Origin: an uncultured Draconibacterium sp.
GTDB lineage: Bacteria > Bacteroidota > Bacteroidia > Bacteroidales > Prolixibacteraceae
Assembly: GCF_963677155.1 (NCBI RefSeq)
Contig: NZ_OY781884.1
Location: forward strand, 1,038,001 to 1,102,000
Direction of reading: 5' to 3'
Length of the DNA stretch: 64,000 nucleotides
Part shown: in pieces, positions 1-8,737 of the stretch
Layout of the letters: each line of letters starts with the position of its first letter
Numbering within the stretch: position 1 is the stretch's first letter
Program-made: the position numbers and the translations under genes
The notes under the pieces: model-generated
The model's database searches: none
Seen by the model: the letters and a program-made list of their open reading frames with translations, nothing else
Told to the model about the DNA's origin: nothing

Positions 1-1
1 A

Positions 2-265
2 ACTGAAAAATTTCCACGAAAGATTATTCAGATAGGTGCCCAAAACATGTACAAACTTATCAGCGATTTACGGGCTTACGAAAAAGCTGAAGCCGTTTAT
101 GCTTTTGGTCAGTATGCCCATTTTACAGGAATAAATGATGAAGTAGAAACCAACGAACTCGATAATTATCTGCAAAATCTTGGTCATGAGAATATATTGG
201 CAGAAGAAATTCCGGCCGGGATTGAAGATGTATTTATGAGTTTAATGGAAAACATCTCGAAGTAA
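2..265 (+). CDS. ABC transporter ATP-binding protein, C-terminal end (partial)
   Basis: The reading frame is open from the left edge of the window, so only the last 87 residues are present and an internal Met at 47 is not the start. The tail ends IEDVFMSLMENISK, the usual ending of ATPase subunits of ABC-2 drug or multidrug exporters ('..EDVFM.L'). No Walker motifs fall in the visible part. It sits 7 bp before a second ATPase gene and two ABC-2 permeases, as in YbhF/YbhS/YbhR-type exporters with tandem ATPase units. The family call rests on the tail motif and the neighbours. Confidence 0.7.
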   Translation, partial: TEKFPRKIIQIGAQNMYKLISDLRAYEKAEAVYAFGQYAHFTGINDEVETNELDNYLQNLGHENILAEEIPAGIEDVFMSLMENISK

Positions 266-272
266 AAAAGAC

Positions 273-992
273 ATGGAAAACATCATAACAGCTAAAAATC
301 TCACCAAGAAATTCGGTCATTTTACCGCGAACGACAACCTTTCATTTGAAGTGAAAAAAGGTGAGATTTTTGGATTTCTGGGAGCCAACGGAGCCGGAAA
401 AACAACGGCAATTCGGATACTTTGTGGCCTCTCGTCACCAACATCGGGAGATGTAAAAGTCGCAGGTTTTGACATTTACCATGAAACCGAAAAAATAAAA
501 AAGAACATCGGTTATATGAGTCAGAAATTCTCGTTATATGAAGATCTTACCATTTCGGAGAACATTAAATTATATGCCGGTATTTACGGAATTAGCCGCA
601 AACAGCGCAAAATAAAAGAAGCTGAGCTGTTACAGAAACTTGAGTTGGAGAATGTAAAAAACAAACTTATCGGCGATTTACCTTTAGGATGGAAACAAAA
701 GCTGGCTTTTTCGGTGGCTATTTTTCACGATCCTAAAATTGTATTTCTCGATGAACCAACCGGAGGCGTTGACCCGGTTACCCGACGCAAATTCTGGGAC
801 TTGATTTACGAAGCCGCTCATAATGGCATTACTGTTTTTGCAACCACACATTACATGGATGAAGCCGAATATTGCGATCGCGTTTCGATTATGAATGCCG
901 GAAAAATTGAAGCTCTAGACACGCCGACAAAACTGAAAGAAAAATATAATGCAACAAACATGGACGAAGTATTTTTGAAAATAGCGAGATGA
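273..992 (+). CDS. ABC-2 exporter ATP-binding protein
   Basis: A 239-residue cytoplasmic ATPase that would power the two permeases downstream. Visible motifs are Walker A GANGAGKT (37-44), a signature-region variant DLPLGWKQKL (135-144), Walker B IVFLDEP (156-162) and the switch His in TTHYMDEAEY (about 193). The LPLGWKQ form replaces the usual LSGGQ and is typical of YbhF-like exporter ATPases. The length matches a single nucleotide-binding domain. It starts 7 bp after the preceding ATPase, consistent with one operon, and is separated from the first permease by an 81 bp gap filled with a palindromic repeat. The substrate cannot be told from sequence; small hydrophobic compounds are usual for the family. 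Confidence 0.9.
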   Translation: MENIITAKNLTKKFGHFTANDNLSFEVKKGEIFGFLGANGAGKTTAIRILCGLSSPTSGDVKVAGFDIYHETEKIKKNIGYMSQKFSLYEDLTISENIKLYAGIYGISRKQRKIKEAELLQKLELENVKNKLIGDLPLGWKQKLAFSVAIFHDPKIVFLDEPTGGVDPVTRRKFWDLIYEAAHNGITVFATTHYMDEAEYCDRVSIMNAGKIEALDTPTKLKEKYNATNMDEVFLKIAR

Positions 993-1000
993 AAGCCGCA

Positions 1001-1062
1001 AGTTTCAAACTGCAAGCTGCAAGTACCATCAACTTGGAACTTGCAGCTTGAAACTTGAAACT
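1001..1062. repeat. Imperfect inverted repeat inside the ABC operon
   Basis: Two 24-bp arms (1001-1024 and 1039-1062) are complementary at 21 of 24 positions, with a 14-bp loop. Both arms carry CAAGCTGCAAGT or its complement. The repeat fills nearly all of the gap between the ATPase stop and the permease start. There is no T-tract, so it does not look like a simple terminator; a dispersed palindrome or an mRNA processing/attenuation hairpin are both possible. Confidence 0.75.
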
Positions 1063-1073
1063 AATTAAGTAAT

Positions 1074-2180
1074 ATGAAACAACTAAGATCATTCATAAAA
1101 AAAGAATTCTTCCACATTTTTCGCGATCCGCGAACAGTGCTGATCCTTTTTGGAATTCCGGTTATACAACTCCTGGTCTTTGGCACAGCAATAAAAAGTG
1201 AAATTAAAGATGTTCACATTGCCATTTACGACCAATCGAAAGATGAAACGACACAGGAGATCACCAACAAACTGCTTTCTTCGGGTTATTTTTTATTAGA
1301 TGAAAACCTTGATAACCTTGACGAAATTGATGCTATTTTCCGAAAAGGAAAAGTGCGCGAGGTGATTGTTTTTGAAAATAACTTTGGGCAAACTCTGGGG
1401 AAAGAAGGCACTGCCAAAATGCAGCTGATTGCCGATGCTTCCGACCCAAATATTGCAAAACTGGCGATATCATATACAACTGCCATTGTAAACGACTACA
1501 TCCGCAAACTATATCCCGAGATGCAGCTCCCCATGCAAATTACACCCGAAGTACGCATGTATTTTAACGAAGAAATGCAAAGTGCCTACATGTTTGTTCC
1601 GGGAGTGATGGCGCTGATTTTAATGCTCATTTCGGCCATGATGACTTCCATTTCAATTACTCGCGAAAAGGAGCTGGGAACTATGGAAATCCTGCTCGTA
1701 TCTCCACTACGCCCCGTTCAGATCATTGTTGGGAAAGTACTCCCCTACCTTTTACTATCGATCGCCAATGCATTCATTATTGTACTGATTGGGCATTTTG
1801 TTTTTGACGTACCGGTAAATGGCAGCTTTATTTTACTCATGCTCGAAACCATCCTTTTTATCCTGATGGCATTGTGTCTGGGAATCTTAATTTCAACGGC
1901 AGCAAAGAACCAAATGGCAGCCATGTTTATTTCGATGATTGGGTTGATGCTACCTACCATTCTTTTATCAGGATTTATTTTTCCTATCGAAAATATGCCG
2001 GTAGTTCTACAATATTTTAGTCATGTAATGCCCGCTCGGTATTTTATCACCATTGTAAGAACCATTATGCTGAAAGGCACGGGTATCCTTTTTATATGGA
2101 AGGAGACTGCTGTATTAATTGCAATGACACTGTTTTTTATCGCAGTTAGTGTTAGGAAGTTTAAGATTAGACTGGAGTAG
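1074..2180 (+). CDS. ABC-2 type transporter permease (first of two)
   Basis: A 368-residue inner-membrane permease. One N-terminal helix (about 24-44) is followed by a long extracytoplasmic domain and about five C-terminal helices (about 175-365), the YbhR/YbhS and DrrB-like layout. A conserved EKELGTMEILLVSPL segment follows the second helix, matching EKExGTxExLxVTP in this family. It pairs with the upstream ATPases and with a second permease of nearly the same length at 2638, so the exporter is probably a permease heterodimer. The GIY-YIG cassette begins 17 bp after its stop. Confidence 0.88.
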   Translation: MKQLRSFIKKEFFHIFRDPRTVLILFGIPVIQLLVFGTAIKSEIKDVHIAIYDQSKDETTQEITNKLLSSGYFLLDENLDNLDEIDAIFRKGKVREVIVFENNFGQTLGKEGTAKMQLIADASDPNIAKLAISYTTAIVNDYIRKLYPEMQLPMQITPEVRMYFNEEMQSAYMFVPGVMALILMLISAMMTSISITREKELGTMEILLVSPLRPVQIIVGKVLPYLLLSIANAFIIVLIGHFVFDVPVNGSFILLMLETILFILMALCLGILISTAAKNQMAAMFISMIGLMLPTILLSGFIFPIENMPVVLQYFSHVMPARYFITIVRTIMLKGTGILFIWKETAVLIAMTLFFIAVSVRKFKIRLE

Positions 2181-2197
2181 TGGCCTTGCAATTCTCT

Positions 2198-2615
2198 GTC
2201 ATTTCGACGAGTATGCGAGGAGAAATCTGTAACAAATAGAAAAATGAAAGATCATAACTATTTCGTTTATATCATGACCAACAAGAATAAAACGGTTCTT
2301 TACATTGGTGTGACCGGAGATTTCCCAAATAGGATATTTGAACACGAAAATGGCATTATCCCGGGATTTACAGAAAAATACAATTGCCATTATTTGGTAT
2401 ATTATGAACACTTCCAAAATATAAATGAAGCGACTGACAGAGAGAAACAACTAAAAAAGTGGAGACGAGAAAAAAAAGAACAACTCATTAGCACATTTAA
2501 TAATGATTGGAAATTTCTTAATGCGCAAATAAAAGTAACGCACTAAGTCATCGGTAAAAAAATAGACAAAGGAGGTAAAAGACAGATTTCTCAGTCGTTC
2601 CTCCTTCGAAATGAC
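2198..2615. mobile_element. Repeat-bounded GIY-YIG cassette, probable mobile element
   Basis: The 418-bp segment starts GTCATTTCGA (2198) and ends with the complement TCGAAATGAC (2615). Just inside are GAGAAATCTGT (2220-2230) and its complement ACAGATTTCTC (2582-2592). The ends therefore form about 34-bp imperfect inverted repeats around the single GIY-YIG gene. The element sits exactly in the gap between two permease genes of one operon. Its right end is nearly identical to that of an 83-bp ORF-less palindrome at 27934-28016, which looks like a non-autonomous relative. That it moves, and that the nuclease moves it, is inference. Confidence 0.6.
2244..2546 (+). CDS. GIY-YIG family endonuclease
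   Basis: A 100-residue single-domain protein of the small UPF0213/YhbQ-like GIY-YIG class. It begins with FVYIMTN and then LYIGVTG, the two halves of the GIY-YIG signature. A following Arg in FPNRIFEHE and an acidic helix ATDREKQLKKW fit the usual catalytic Arg and metal-binding Glu. These nucleases cut DNA, and the class includes repair enzymes and homing nucleases. The gene is unrelated to the surrounding ABC exporter and lies between inverted repeat ends, which suggests it belongs to the cassette rather than the operon. Confidence 0.85.
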   Translation: MKDHNYFVYIMTNKNKTVLYIGVTGDFPNRIFEHENGIIPGFTEKYNCHYLVYYEHFQNINEATDREKQLKKWRREKKEQLISTFNNDWKFLNAQIKVTH

Positions 2616-2637
2616 AATTTTATTGTAACGAACGATA

Positions 2638-3756
2638 ATGAAAACAATACTCTACCTATTACAAAAAGAATTCCGCCAGATATTTCGGAACAAAACCATC
2701 CTGCCAATGATTTTTGTTGTGCCTATCATGCAAATGCTGATTCTGGTATTTGCGGCAACCTACGATATGAAACGTATCGATTTGGTAGTGGTTGACCACG
2801 ACATGTCGGAAAACTCAAGGCAACTGATCGCGAAATTCGATGGTATTCCGTTTTTTCATGTGCATCATTTAGAACAATCAGAGAAGCTGGCAGAAGATAA
2901 ATTATTAAATGACGAAGCAGATGCGATTCTTGTTTTTCCGGTCGATTTTGAACGCAACCTTATCCGTAACGATGAAGCAAAAGTGCAGCTTTTAATTAAT
3001 GCAATCGAAAGCAATTCTGCACAACTGGTTTATGCGTACTCGGCAAATATCATCAGCGATTTTAACAAAGATATCATTGCCGAATGGAAAGGAATACCGG
3101 AATTTACACCACCCACAAAAGTTGAAATTACGGAGAACTACTGGTACAATCCCGAGCTGGATTACAAATGGTTTATGGCTCCCGGTATTTTGGCGATTCT
3201 TGTTACCATTATCGGCATGTTTATGTCGGGGATGAACCTGGTGCGCGAAAAAGAAATCGGGACCATCGAACAACTAAACGTAACGCCACTAAAAAAGTAC
3301 CAGTTTATTCTTGGTAAACTTGTTCCGTTCTGGATAATTGGTCTGTTCGATCTGGCTTTTGGCTTAACCATCGCCTGGTTGGTTTTCGACTTGCCAATTG
3401 TGGGCAGTCTGTTCACCTTGTTTTTTATGGCCGGCATTTACCTCATCGGGGTACTGGGTCTCGGCCTGTTTATTTCTACGCTTGCCGACACCCAGCAACA
3501 GGTTATGTTTGTTAGTTTTTTCTTTATGATGATTTTTGTACTGATGGGCGGCATCTTTACTCCGGTTGAAAGTATGCCCGACTGGGCACAAACCATCGAC
3601 CGACTAAACCCAATCTACTATTTTATGCGGGTAATGCGCATGGTAGTATTGAAAGGATCAAATATTTCCGACCTTTTGCAAGAACTCGTTTCGTTATCTA
3701 TTTTAGGAATTACATTTTTAAGTCTGGCGATTTGGCGATACAGAAAAAAAACATAG
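2638..3756 (+). CDS. ABC-2 type transporter permease (second of two)
   Basis: A 372-residue inner-membrane permease with the same plan as the upstream one: an N-terminal helix (about 20-42), an extracytoplasmic domain, then about five helices from residue 178 to the end. It carries EKEIGTIEQLNVTPL after the second helix. The start lies 22 bp after the right end of the GIY-YIG cassette. It is the last gene of the exporter operon. No clear terminator was seen before the convergent DUF1697 gene. Confidence 0.88.
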   Translation: MKTILYLLQKEFRQIFRNKTILPMIFVVPIMQMLILVFAATYDMKRIDLVVVDHDMSENSRQLIAKFDGIPFFHVHHLEQSEKLAEDKLLNDEADAILVFPVDFERNLIRNDEAKVQLLINAIESNSAQLVYAYSANIISDFNKDIIAEWKGIPEFTPPTKVEITENYWYNPELDYKWFMAPGILAILVTIIGMFMSGMNLVREKEIGTIEQLNVTPLKKYQFILGKLVPFWIIGLFDLAFGLTIAWLVFDLPIVGSLFTLFFMAGIYLIGVLGLGLFISTLADTQQQVMFVSFFFMMIFVLMGGIFTPVESMPDWAQTIDRLNPIYYFMRVMRMVVLKGSNISDLLQELVSLSILGITFLSLAIWRYRKKT

Positions 3757-3831
3757 TCGTCAAACCTAGTCAATTAAGAAAAATTTTATTCAGGAAAAAA
3801 ACGTTGAATACTCAGGAAATGTAACTGTATC

Positions 3832-4383
3832 CTAAGTTTCTGTTTCCTTCGTCATTTCCACCAACTTTAACGTAGTCTTCCAATTACGGGTAGTTGCACT
3901 CATTTTTAACTGGCTCTCGAAAAAATTATTGTTGAGTTTGGTTTTTCCATATCCGTGCGGACAATACAAATAAATGACGCCATCAGAAATCACAAACTCC
4001 TCTCCGGATTTTACATAGCCATTGATTTTTTCTTCATCCACATTTGACGGATTTTCTTTTAAGAAAGTAACATGTAGGAACTGAGTATCTCGATTTTCAT
4101 CTACTGCAAACGGGTTGTTTTTAACGATGTTCGCCAATTCCTTTTTATCTAAAACCAAAACCGGCACCTCAAATTCAAAGTCTTTTAGAATTTGTTTATT
4201 GATTAGTTCTTCCAAATTACCAGAATTTGTCTCCTGATAACGAAAAACAACATTCCCGCTTTGAATGTACGTCTGCACCTGTTCAAAGCCAAGGCTGCTG
4301 AATGAAGATTTCAAAGCATCCATTTTTATTTTGTTTTTCCCGCTAACATTTATTCCGCGTAAAATAGCTACATACGTTTTCAT
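3832..4383 (-). CDS. DUF1697 domain protein
   Basis: A 183-residue cytoplasmic protein of the DUF1697 family, recognised from the N-terminal YVAILRGINVSGKNKI, then FEQVQTYIQSGNVVF and the C-terminal SATTRNWKTTLKL. The length is typical. The molecular function of the family is not established. The gene is convergent with the ABC operon and divergent from the dioxygenase gene at 4521, so it is probably a single transcription unit. Confidence 0.88.
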   Translation of the reverse strand: MKTYVAILRGINVSGKNKIKMDALKSSFSSLGFEQVQTYIQSGNVVFRYQETNSGNLEELINKQILKDFEFEVPVLVLDKKELANIVKNNPFAVDENRDTQFLHVTFLKENPSNVDEEKINGYVKSGEEFVISDGVIYLYCPHGYGKTKLNNNFFESQLKMSATTRNWKTTLKLVEMTKETET

Positions 4384-4520
4384 ACATTCATTAACAGAAT
4401 TTACTTATGATGGTTTTAGCATGCTTCTATTATTCAGCAGATTCATGTTATTAAAACAAAAGCCTAGCTCCCGGGGTTGATTAAACAGGCTGGTGAGCAG
4501 AAAACAGAATCAGTTTTACA

Positions 4521-5405
4521 ATGAAACGAAAACAATTTTTAAAAACTTTAACGGCAGTAATACCGTTAACAATTACAGGAATGAAACTTAACGCATTAAA
4601 TAAAATAACAGAATCGTTGGAGGCTACTCCTAAAATGCCAGTGTTGTTTCTGGGGCACGGAAGCCCGATGAGCGCCATCACAGAGAATGAATTTGTTAAG
4701 GTTTTCAGAAAAGTCTCTTCCGAAATTGAAAAGCCAAAAGCAATTGTTGTGGTGTCGGCACATTGGGAAACGCAGGGCACACACGTAACCGCAATGGAAC
4801 AACCTCGCACTATTCACGATTTTGGTGGTTTCCCTCAGGAACTTTATGATGTGCAGTACCCCGCACCCGGAATGCCTCAGTTAGCACAGCATGTAAAAGA
4901 GCTGGTACAAAACACCCCAATTCACCTCGACGATAAGTGGGGCCTCGATCACGGTGCATGGTCGGTTATACGGCATATGTACCCTGATGCTGATGTTCCG
5001 GTGATTCAGCTGAGTCTGGATTACAGAAAAACGCCACAGGAACATTATGAGCTGGCGCAAGAACTGAATAAATTACGCGAAAAAGGAGTTTTAATCGTGG
5101 GCAGTGGTAATAACGTGCATAATTTACGAATGATACACTGGAGCAAACTCAACGAAAACTTTGGTTTTGACTGGGCCAACGAGGCCAACGAAAAAATGAA
5201 GGAATTAATACTGAATGGAAATCATCAGGATTTGATTCAGTATTCGAAACTGGGCAGAGCCTTCGAGTTATCAATCCCAACACCCGAACACTATTTACCT
5301 TTGCTTTATGCACTGGCATTACAGGATAAAAAAGATGAAATAAGTATTTTTAATGATGCACCGGTTGGAGGCTCATTAGCAATGACCTCGGTTAAAATTG
5401 GGTAA
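4521..5405 (+). CDS. ygiD: 4,5-DOPA dioxygenase extradiol-like protein (LigB superfamily)
   Basis: A 294-residue class III extradiol ring-cleavage dioxygenase-like protein. Motifs include FLGHGSPM (about residue 35), VVSAHWETQG and GLDHGAWSV, whose His residues would bind a divalent metal as in E. coli YgiD. The family opens catecholic rings, but the physiological substrate is unknown. The N-terminus MKRKQFLKTL plus a hydrophobic stretch resembles a Tat signal of the RRxFLK type with Lys in place of the second Arg. Export is therefore possible but uncertain. YgiD itself has no such extension, so this N-terminus is unusual. Confidence 0.85.
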   Translation: MKRKQFLKTLTAVIPLTITGMKLNALNKITESLEATPKMPVLFLGHGSPMSAITENEFVKVFRKVSSEIEKPKAIVVVSAHWETQGTHVTAMEQPRTIHDFGGFPQELYDVQYPAPGMPQLAQHVKELVQNTPIHLDDKWGLDHGAWSVIRHMYPDADVPVIQLSLDYRKTPQEHYELAQELNKLREKGVLIVGSGNNVHNLRMIHWSKLNENFGFDWANEANEKMKELILNGNHQDLIQYSKLGRAFELSIPTPEHYLPLLYALALQDKKDEISIFNDAPVGGSLAMTSVKIG

Positions 5406-5419
5406 CATTATTTATCGAT

Positions 5420-5788
5420 CTAACGTGTAAAATTTTGTCGTGAATTTTGAATATCCGCCATATTATCTGATGCCCATGCTACCAGATTTCGAAGATGAGG
5501 AATTAAACTTTTTCCTCGTGGAGTTAGCTCGTATTCAACTTTCGGGGGAATCTGAGGATAAACAGTACGGATTATCAGACCATCCTCCTCCAATGATTTA
5601 AGTGTTGAGGAAAGCATTTTTTGAGAAATGGTTTTTATGTACTTATGAATCTCGTTAAAACGAAGGATTCCGCTTTCTTCGAGAAGTAATAATATTAACA
5701 TCGACCATTTATCACCGATACGATCTAATACATGACGAATTGGACAGGATTCGGGGGTGCTATATTTTTTTAATAAAATCTCATTCAT
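5420..5788 (-). CDS. HxlR-family transcriptional regulator
   Basis: A 122-residue winged-helix DNA-binding protein. The CPIRHVLDRIGDKWSMLIL segment is the HxlR signature, with the Cys near residue 15 that in some members senses redox or electrophiles. The recognition-helix region is ISQKMLSSTLKSLEEDGLI, followed by the wing. It is transcribed divergently from a QorB-like quinone reductase. The same ytfH-ytfG (qorB) arrangement exists in E. coli, so it most likely controls that gene. The effector is not identifiable. Confidence 0.9.
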   Translation of the reverse strand: MNEILLKKYSTPESCPIRHVLDRIGDKWSMLILLLLEESGILRFNEIHKYIKTISQKMLSSTLKSLEEDGLIIRTVYPQIPPKVEYELTPRGKSLIPHLRNLVAWASDNMADIQNSRQNFTR

Positions 5789-5873
5789 AATACACTGGTA
5801 ATTAATAATACTAACACAGATGTAAGTATCTCACTTTGTTGTCAGTTCTTGTATAAATAAATCTTTGAGTATA

Positions 5874-5895
5874 ACTTTACTATCCAAAAGTAAGT
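5874..5895. promoter_or_regulatory. Possible HxlR operator
   Basis: An imperfect palindrome, ACTTTACT (5874-5881) with AAGTAAGT (5888-5895) across 6 bp, lies in the 142-bp divergent promoter region of the HxlR and qorB genes. The arms match incompletely. Assignment as the regulator's site is inference from position and symmetry only. Confidence 0.3.
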
Positions 5896-5930
5896 AAATA
5901 TATATTAGTAATCATTAAAAGTTTAATAAA

Positions 5931-6773
5931 ATGAAAATAGGAGTAACAGGAGCAACCGGACAATTAGGACAATTGGTTGTTGAACAATTGAAACAAAAAA
6001 CAGCAGCAGAAAATATTGTAGCATTAGTACGTACACCTGAAAAGGCGGCAGAACTTGGCGTTGAAGCACGTGCCTTTGATTACGACCAACCAGAAGGATT
6101 ACCCGGGTCATTAAAAGATATTGATCGCTTACTACTGATTTCTAGCAGCGAGATTGGGAAACGTGAACAACAACACAAAAACGTTATTAACGCTGCGAAA
6201 AAAGCCGGTGTCAGCTGGATTGTTTACACCAGTTTGTTACACGCCGACACCTCTTCGTTAAGTTTGGCCGGCGAACATCTGGCAACCGAAGCTGCATTGA
6301 AAAATTCGGATATTGAGCATACTATTTTGCGTAACGGCTGGTACACCGAAAACTATACCGGATCGATTGCAGGAGCATTAGGTGCAGGAGCATTTGTAGG
6401 CAGTGCAGGTGATGGAAAAATCTCATCAGCAACACGTGCCGACTTTGCTGAAGCTGCTGCCATTGTATTAACTGACGAAAGCCAAAAAGGCAAAAAATTC
6501 GAGTTGGCCGGCGACGAAAGTTACACACTAACCGAACTTGCTGCAGAAATCTCGAAACAAACAGGAAAGGATATCCCATACAACAACCTTCCTGAAGGCG
6601 AGTATGCTAAAATTTTGAAAAGCGTTGGCTTGCCTGAGCTGGTTGCCGATGCCATTGCCAGTTGGGATACAGGAGCGTCAAAAGGAGACTTGTTTGATGA
6701 TTCAAAACAACTATCAAAATTAATTGGAAGGTCAACAACTCCACTGGCTGATGCTGTAAAAGCCGTATTATAA
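5931..6773 (+). CDS. qorB: NmrA/QorB-type NAD(P)H:quinone oxidoreductase
   Basis: A 280-residue atypical short-chain dehydrogenase. The N-terminal GVTGATGQLG is the NAD(P)-binding Rossmann motif. VYTSLLHAD and the ILRNGWYTENY segment match the QorB/NmrA group. E. coli QorB (YtfG) reduces quinones with NADPH, and this protein has the same length and layout. It is divergent from an HxlR regulator, as in E. coli, which supports a role in quinone or electrophile stress. A strong hairpin terminator follows. Confidence 0.88.
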   Translation: MKIGVTGATGQLGQLVVEQLKQKTAAENIVALVRTPEKAAELGVEARAFDYDQPEGLPGSLKDIDRLLLISSSEIGKREQQHKNVINAAKKAGVSWIVYTSLLHADTSSLSLAGEHLATEAALKNSDIEHTILRNGWYTENYTGSIAGALGAGAFVGSAGDGKISSATRADFAEAAAIVLTDESQKGKKFELAGDESYTLTELAAEISKQTGKDIPYNNLPEGEYAKILKSVGLPELVADAIASWDTGASKGDLFDDSKQLSKLIGRSTTPLADAVKAVL

Positions 6774-6802
6774 CATTTTAAGAGAAGAGTACATTAATAA
6801 TC

Positions 6803-6843
6803 TGCCTGCATTAATCCTGTACCGGAAATTGCAGGCATTTTTT
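6803..6843 (+). terminator. Rho-independent terminator after qorB
   Basis: An 8-bp perfect stem TGCCTGCA (6803-6810) / TGCAGGCA (6830-6837) is followed directly by a T run. It ends the single-gene qorB transcript. Confidence 0.85.
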
Positions 6844-7008
6844 ATGTGTCATAATTTATCTTCAACAAATAATCCAATTTATAAACAATTAAACACCTGT
6901 TAACAAACAACATAAACAACCTTCAATCAATAGCACAAAAAAACAAGTCAACATTCCACTTATATTTTTTCAATAATTCCTACTTTCGCTGCGAAAAATA
7001 AACCAAGA

Positions 7009-8697
7009 ATGAATTATTCCTTACTTGATTTCCTAACCTTAATCGGGGCACTGGGACTTTTCCTTTACGGGATGAAATTGATGAGCGAAGCGCTGCAGAA
7101 AGTGGCTGGTGGCAAACTACGTAACTTTTTAGCCGCCATGACTTCCAACCGGTTCATGGGTGTAATAACAGGGCTCTCAATCACTGCCATTATCCAATCG
7201 TCGAGTGCAACTACGGTAATGATCGTTAGTTTTGTAAATGCCGGACTTTTAACACTTACCGAATCAGCGGGGGTTATAATGGGCGCAAACATCGGAACAA
7301 CCGTTACCGCATGGATCATCTCTATTCTTGGTTTTAAGGTAAAAATGAGCATACTGGCCTTCCCTATCATTGGGATTGGGTTTCCTCTTGTTTTTTCGAA
7401 AAAAACCAGAAATAAATCGTGGGGAGAAGTGCTGGTTGGTTTTGCATTGCTTTTTATTGGTTTAGAAAGTCTAAAAGCAAGTGTACCTAATATTGGGGAG
7501 AATCCAGAAATCCTTGAATTTCTGAAACACTTTACCGGAATGGGCATGGGATCGAACCTGATCTTTTTACTTATCGGGACCCTACTTACCGTTGTTATTC
7601 AATCGTCGAGTGCAACAATGGCGCTAACACTGGTAATGTGCAACAACGGATGGATCCAGTTCGACCATGCAGCGGCCATGGTGCTTGGCGAAAATATCGG
7701 CACAACAATTACCGCCAATATTGCAGCCATGGTAGCCAACTCATCGGCAAAACGCGCTGCCCGGATTCACTTTCTTTTCAACGTCGTCGGTGTTATCTGG
7801 GTGCTTTCCATTTTTCCGTTTTTCCTGCGCGGAGTAGATTCCATTACACAATCGGTAACCGGAAACTCTGCATTTAACAATTCCGGGGCTATTCCAATAG
7901 CACTATCGTTCTTCCATACTTCGTTTAATGTTTTGAACGTGCTGTTTCAGATATGGTTTATTCGATACCTTGTAAACCTGGTTCAGAAGTTAGTTCCGGA
8001 AAAAGAAGATGAAGAAGAATTCAAGCTCAGGTTTATCAAATTCGGTATGCTGAACACCAGCGAATTATCAATTCTTCAGGCAAAAAAGGAAATTATTGTT
8101 TATGCCCAGCAAACCAAAAAATTATTTGGAAGAATAAATAATATGCTCGAAGAAGAAAGTGAGCGAAAACTGATTAAACAATTCAATAAAATTGAACTTG
8201 GCGAAGACAAAAGTGACCAGATGGAAGTTTCCATTGCCAGTTATCTCACCAAAGTTTCGGAAGGCGTTTTGAGTAAACAATCGTCGAAAAGTATTAGTTC
8301 GATGCTTCGTATTGTTGACGAGATTGAAAGCATTGGAGACAGCTGCCTCAATATTGCACGGGCATTATTACGTATCAGCGATAAAAAAGAAAAGCTGACT
8401 CCGAAAATGAAAGAAAAAGTGTCGGAAATGATTAAAATGGTCGATAAGTCGATGAACATTATGATCGAAAACCTAAACAAAGACAATAACGAAGTTGAAA
8501 TAACAGAGGCCGATGCCATTGAAAAACAGATTAACAGGTTTAGAGATAAATTACGAAAAGACCATGTTGCAAAAATAGAAGAAGAGAAATACTCGTACCA
8601 AATAGGAACATTATACAAAGACATTTTCTCAGGACTGGAAAGAATAGGCGATCACGTTTATGATGTAACTATCTCGATTCTGGATTACGCTGATTAA
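7009..8697 (+). CDS. Na+/phosphate symporter with C-terminal PhoU-like domain
   Basis: A 562-residue membrane protein of the NptA/YjbB Na/Pi-cotransporter family. It has two inverted transport repeats, each with the signature QSSSATT (about residue 64) or QSSSATM (about residue 198), followed by GANIGTT and GENIGTT. About eight to ten helices occupy residues 5-330. The last 210 residues are an alpha-helical PhoU-like domain. It would move inorganic phosphate with Na+. The family includes both importers and suspected efflux proteins, and direction cannot be read from sequence. TACTTTCG at 6981-6988 is a possible -7 element with one mismatch to TAnnTTTG. Confidence 0.9.
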   Translation: MNYSLLDFLTLIGALGLFLYGMKLMSEALQKVAGGKLRNFLAAMTSNRFMGVITGLSITAIIQSSSATTVMIVSFVNAGLLTLTESAGVIMGANIGTTVTAWIISILGFKVKMSILAFPIIGIGFPLVFSKKTRNKSWGEVLVGFALLFIGLESLKASVPNIGENPEILEFLKHFTGMGMGSNLIFLLIGTLLTVVIQSSSATMALTLVMCNNGWIQFDHAAAMVLGENIGTTITANIAAMVANSSAKRAARIHFLFNVVGVIWVLSIFPFFLRGVDSITQSVTGNSAFNNSGAIPIALSFFHTSFNVLNVLFQIWFIRYLVNLVQKLVPEKEDEEEFKLRFIKFGMLNTSELSILQAKKEIIVYAQQTKKLFGRINNMLEEESERKLIKQFNKIELGEDKSDQMEVSIASYLTKVSEGVLSKQSSKSISSMLRIVDEIESIGDSCLNIARALLRISDKKEKLTPKMKEKVSEMIKMVDKSMNIMIENLNKDNNEVEITEADAIEKQINRFRDKLRKDHVAKIEEEKYSYQIGTLYKDIFSGLERIGDHVYDVTISILDYAD

Positions 8698-8737
8698 AAA
8701 TATTTTGGAGCAGTACAAATTTGATTTCAACCAATTA

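Noticed and set aside
889-1092. Minus-strand ORF across the inverted repeat
   Set aside because: Arises from the palindrome at 1001-1062 and the complementary strand of the ATPase gene; no support.
7065-7547. 160-residue minus-strand ORF
   Set aside because: Opposite the well-supported Na/phosphate symporter; low complexity and no motif.
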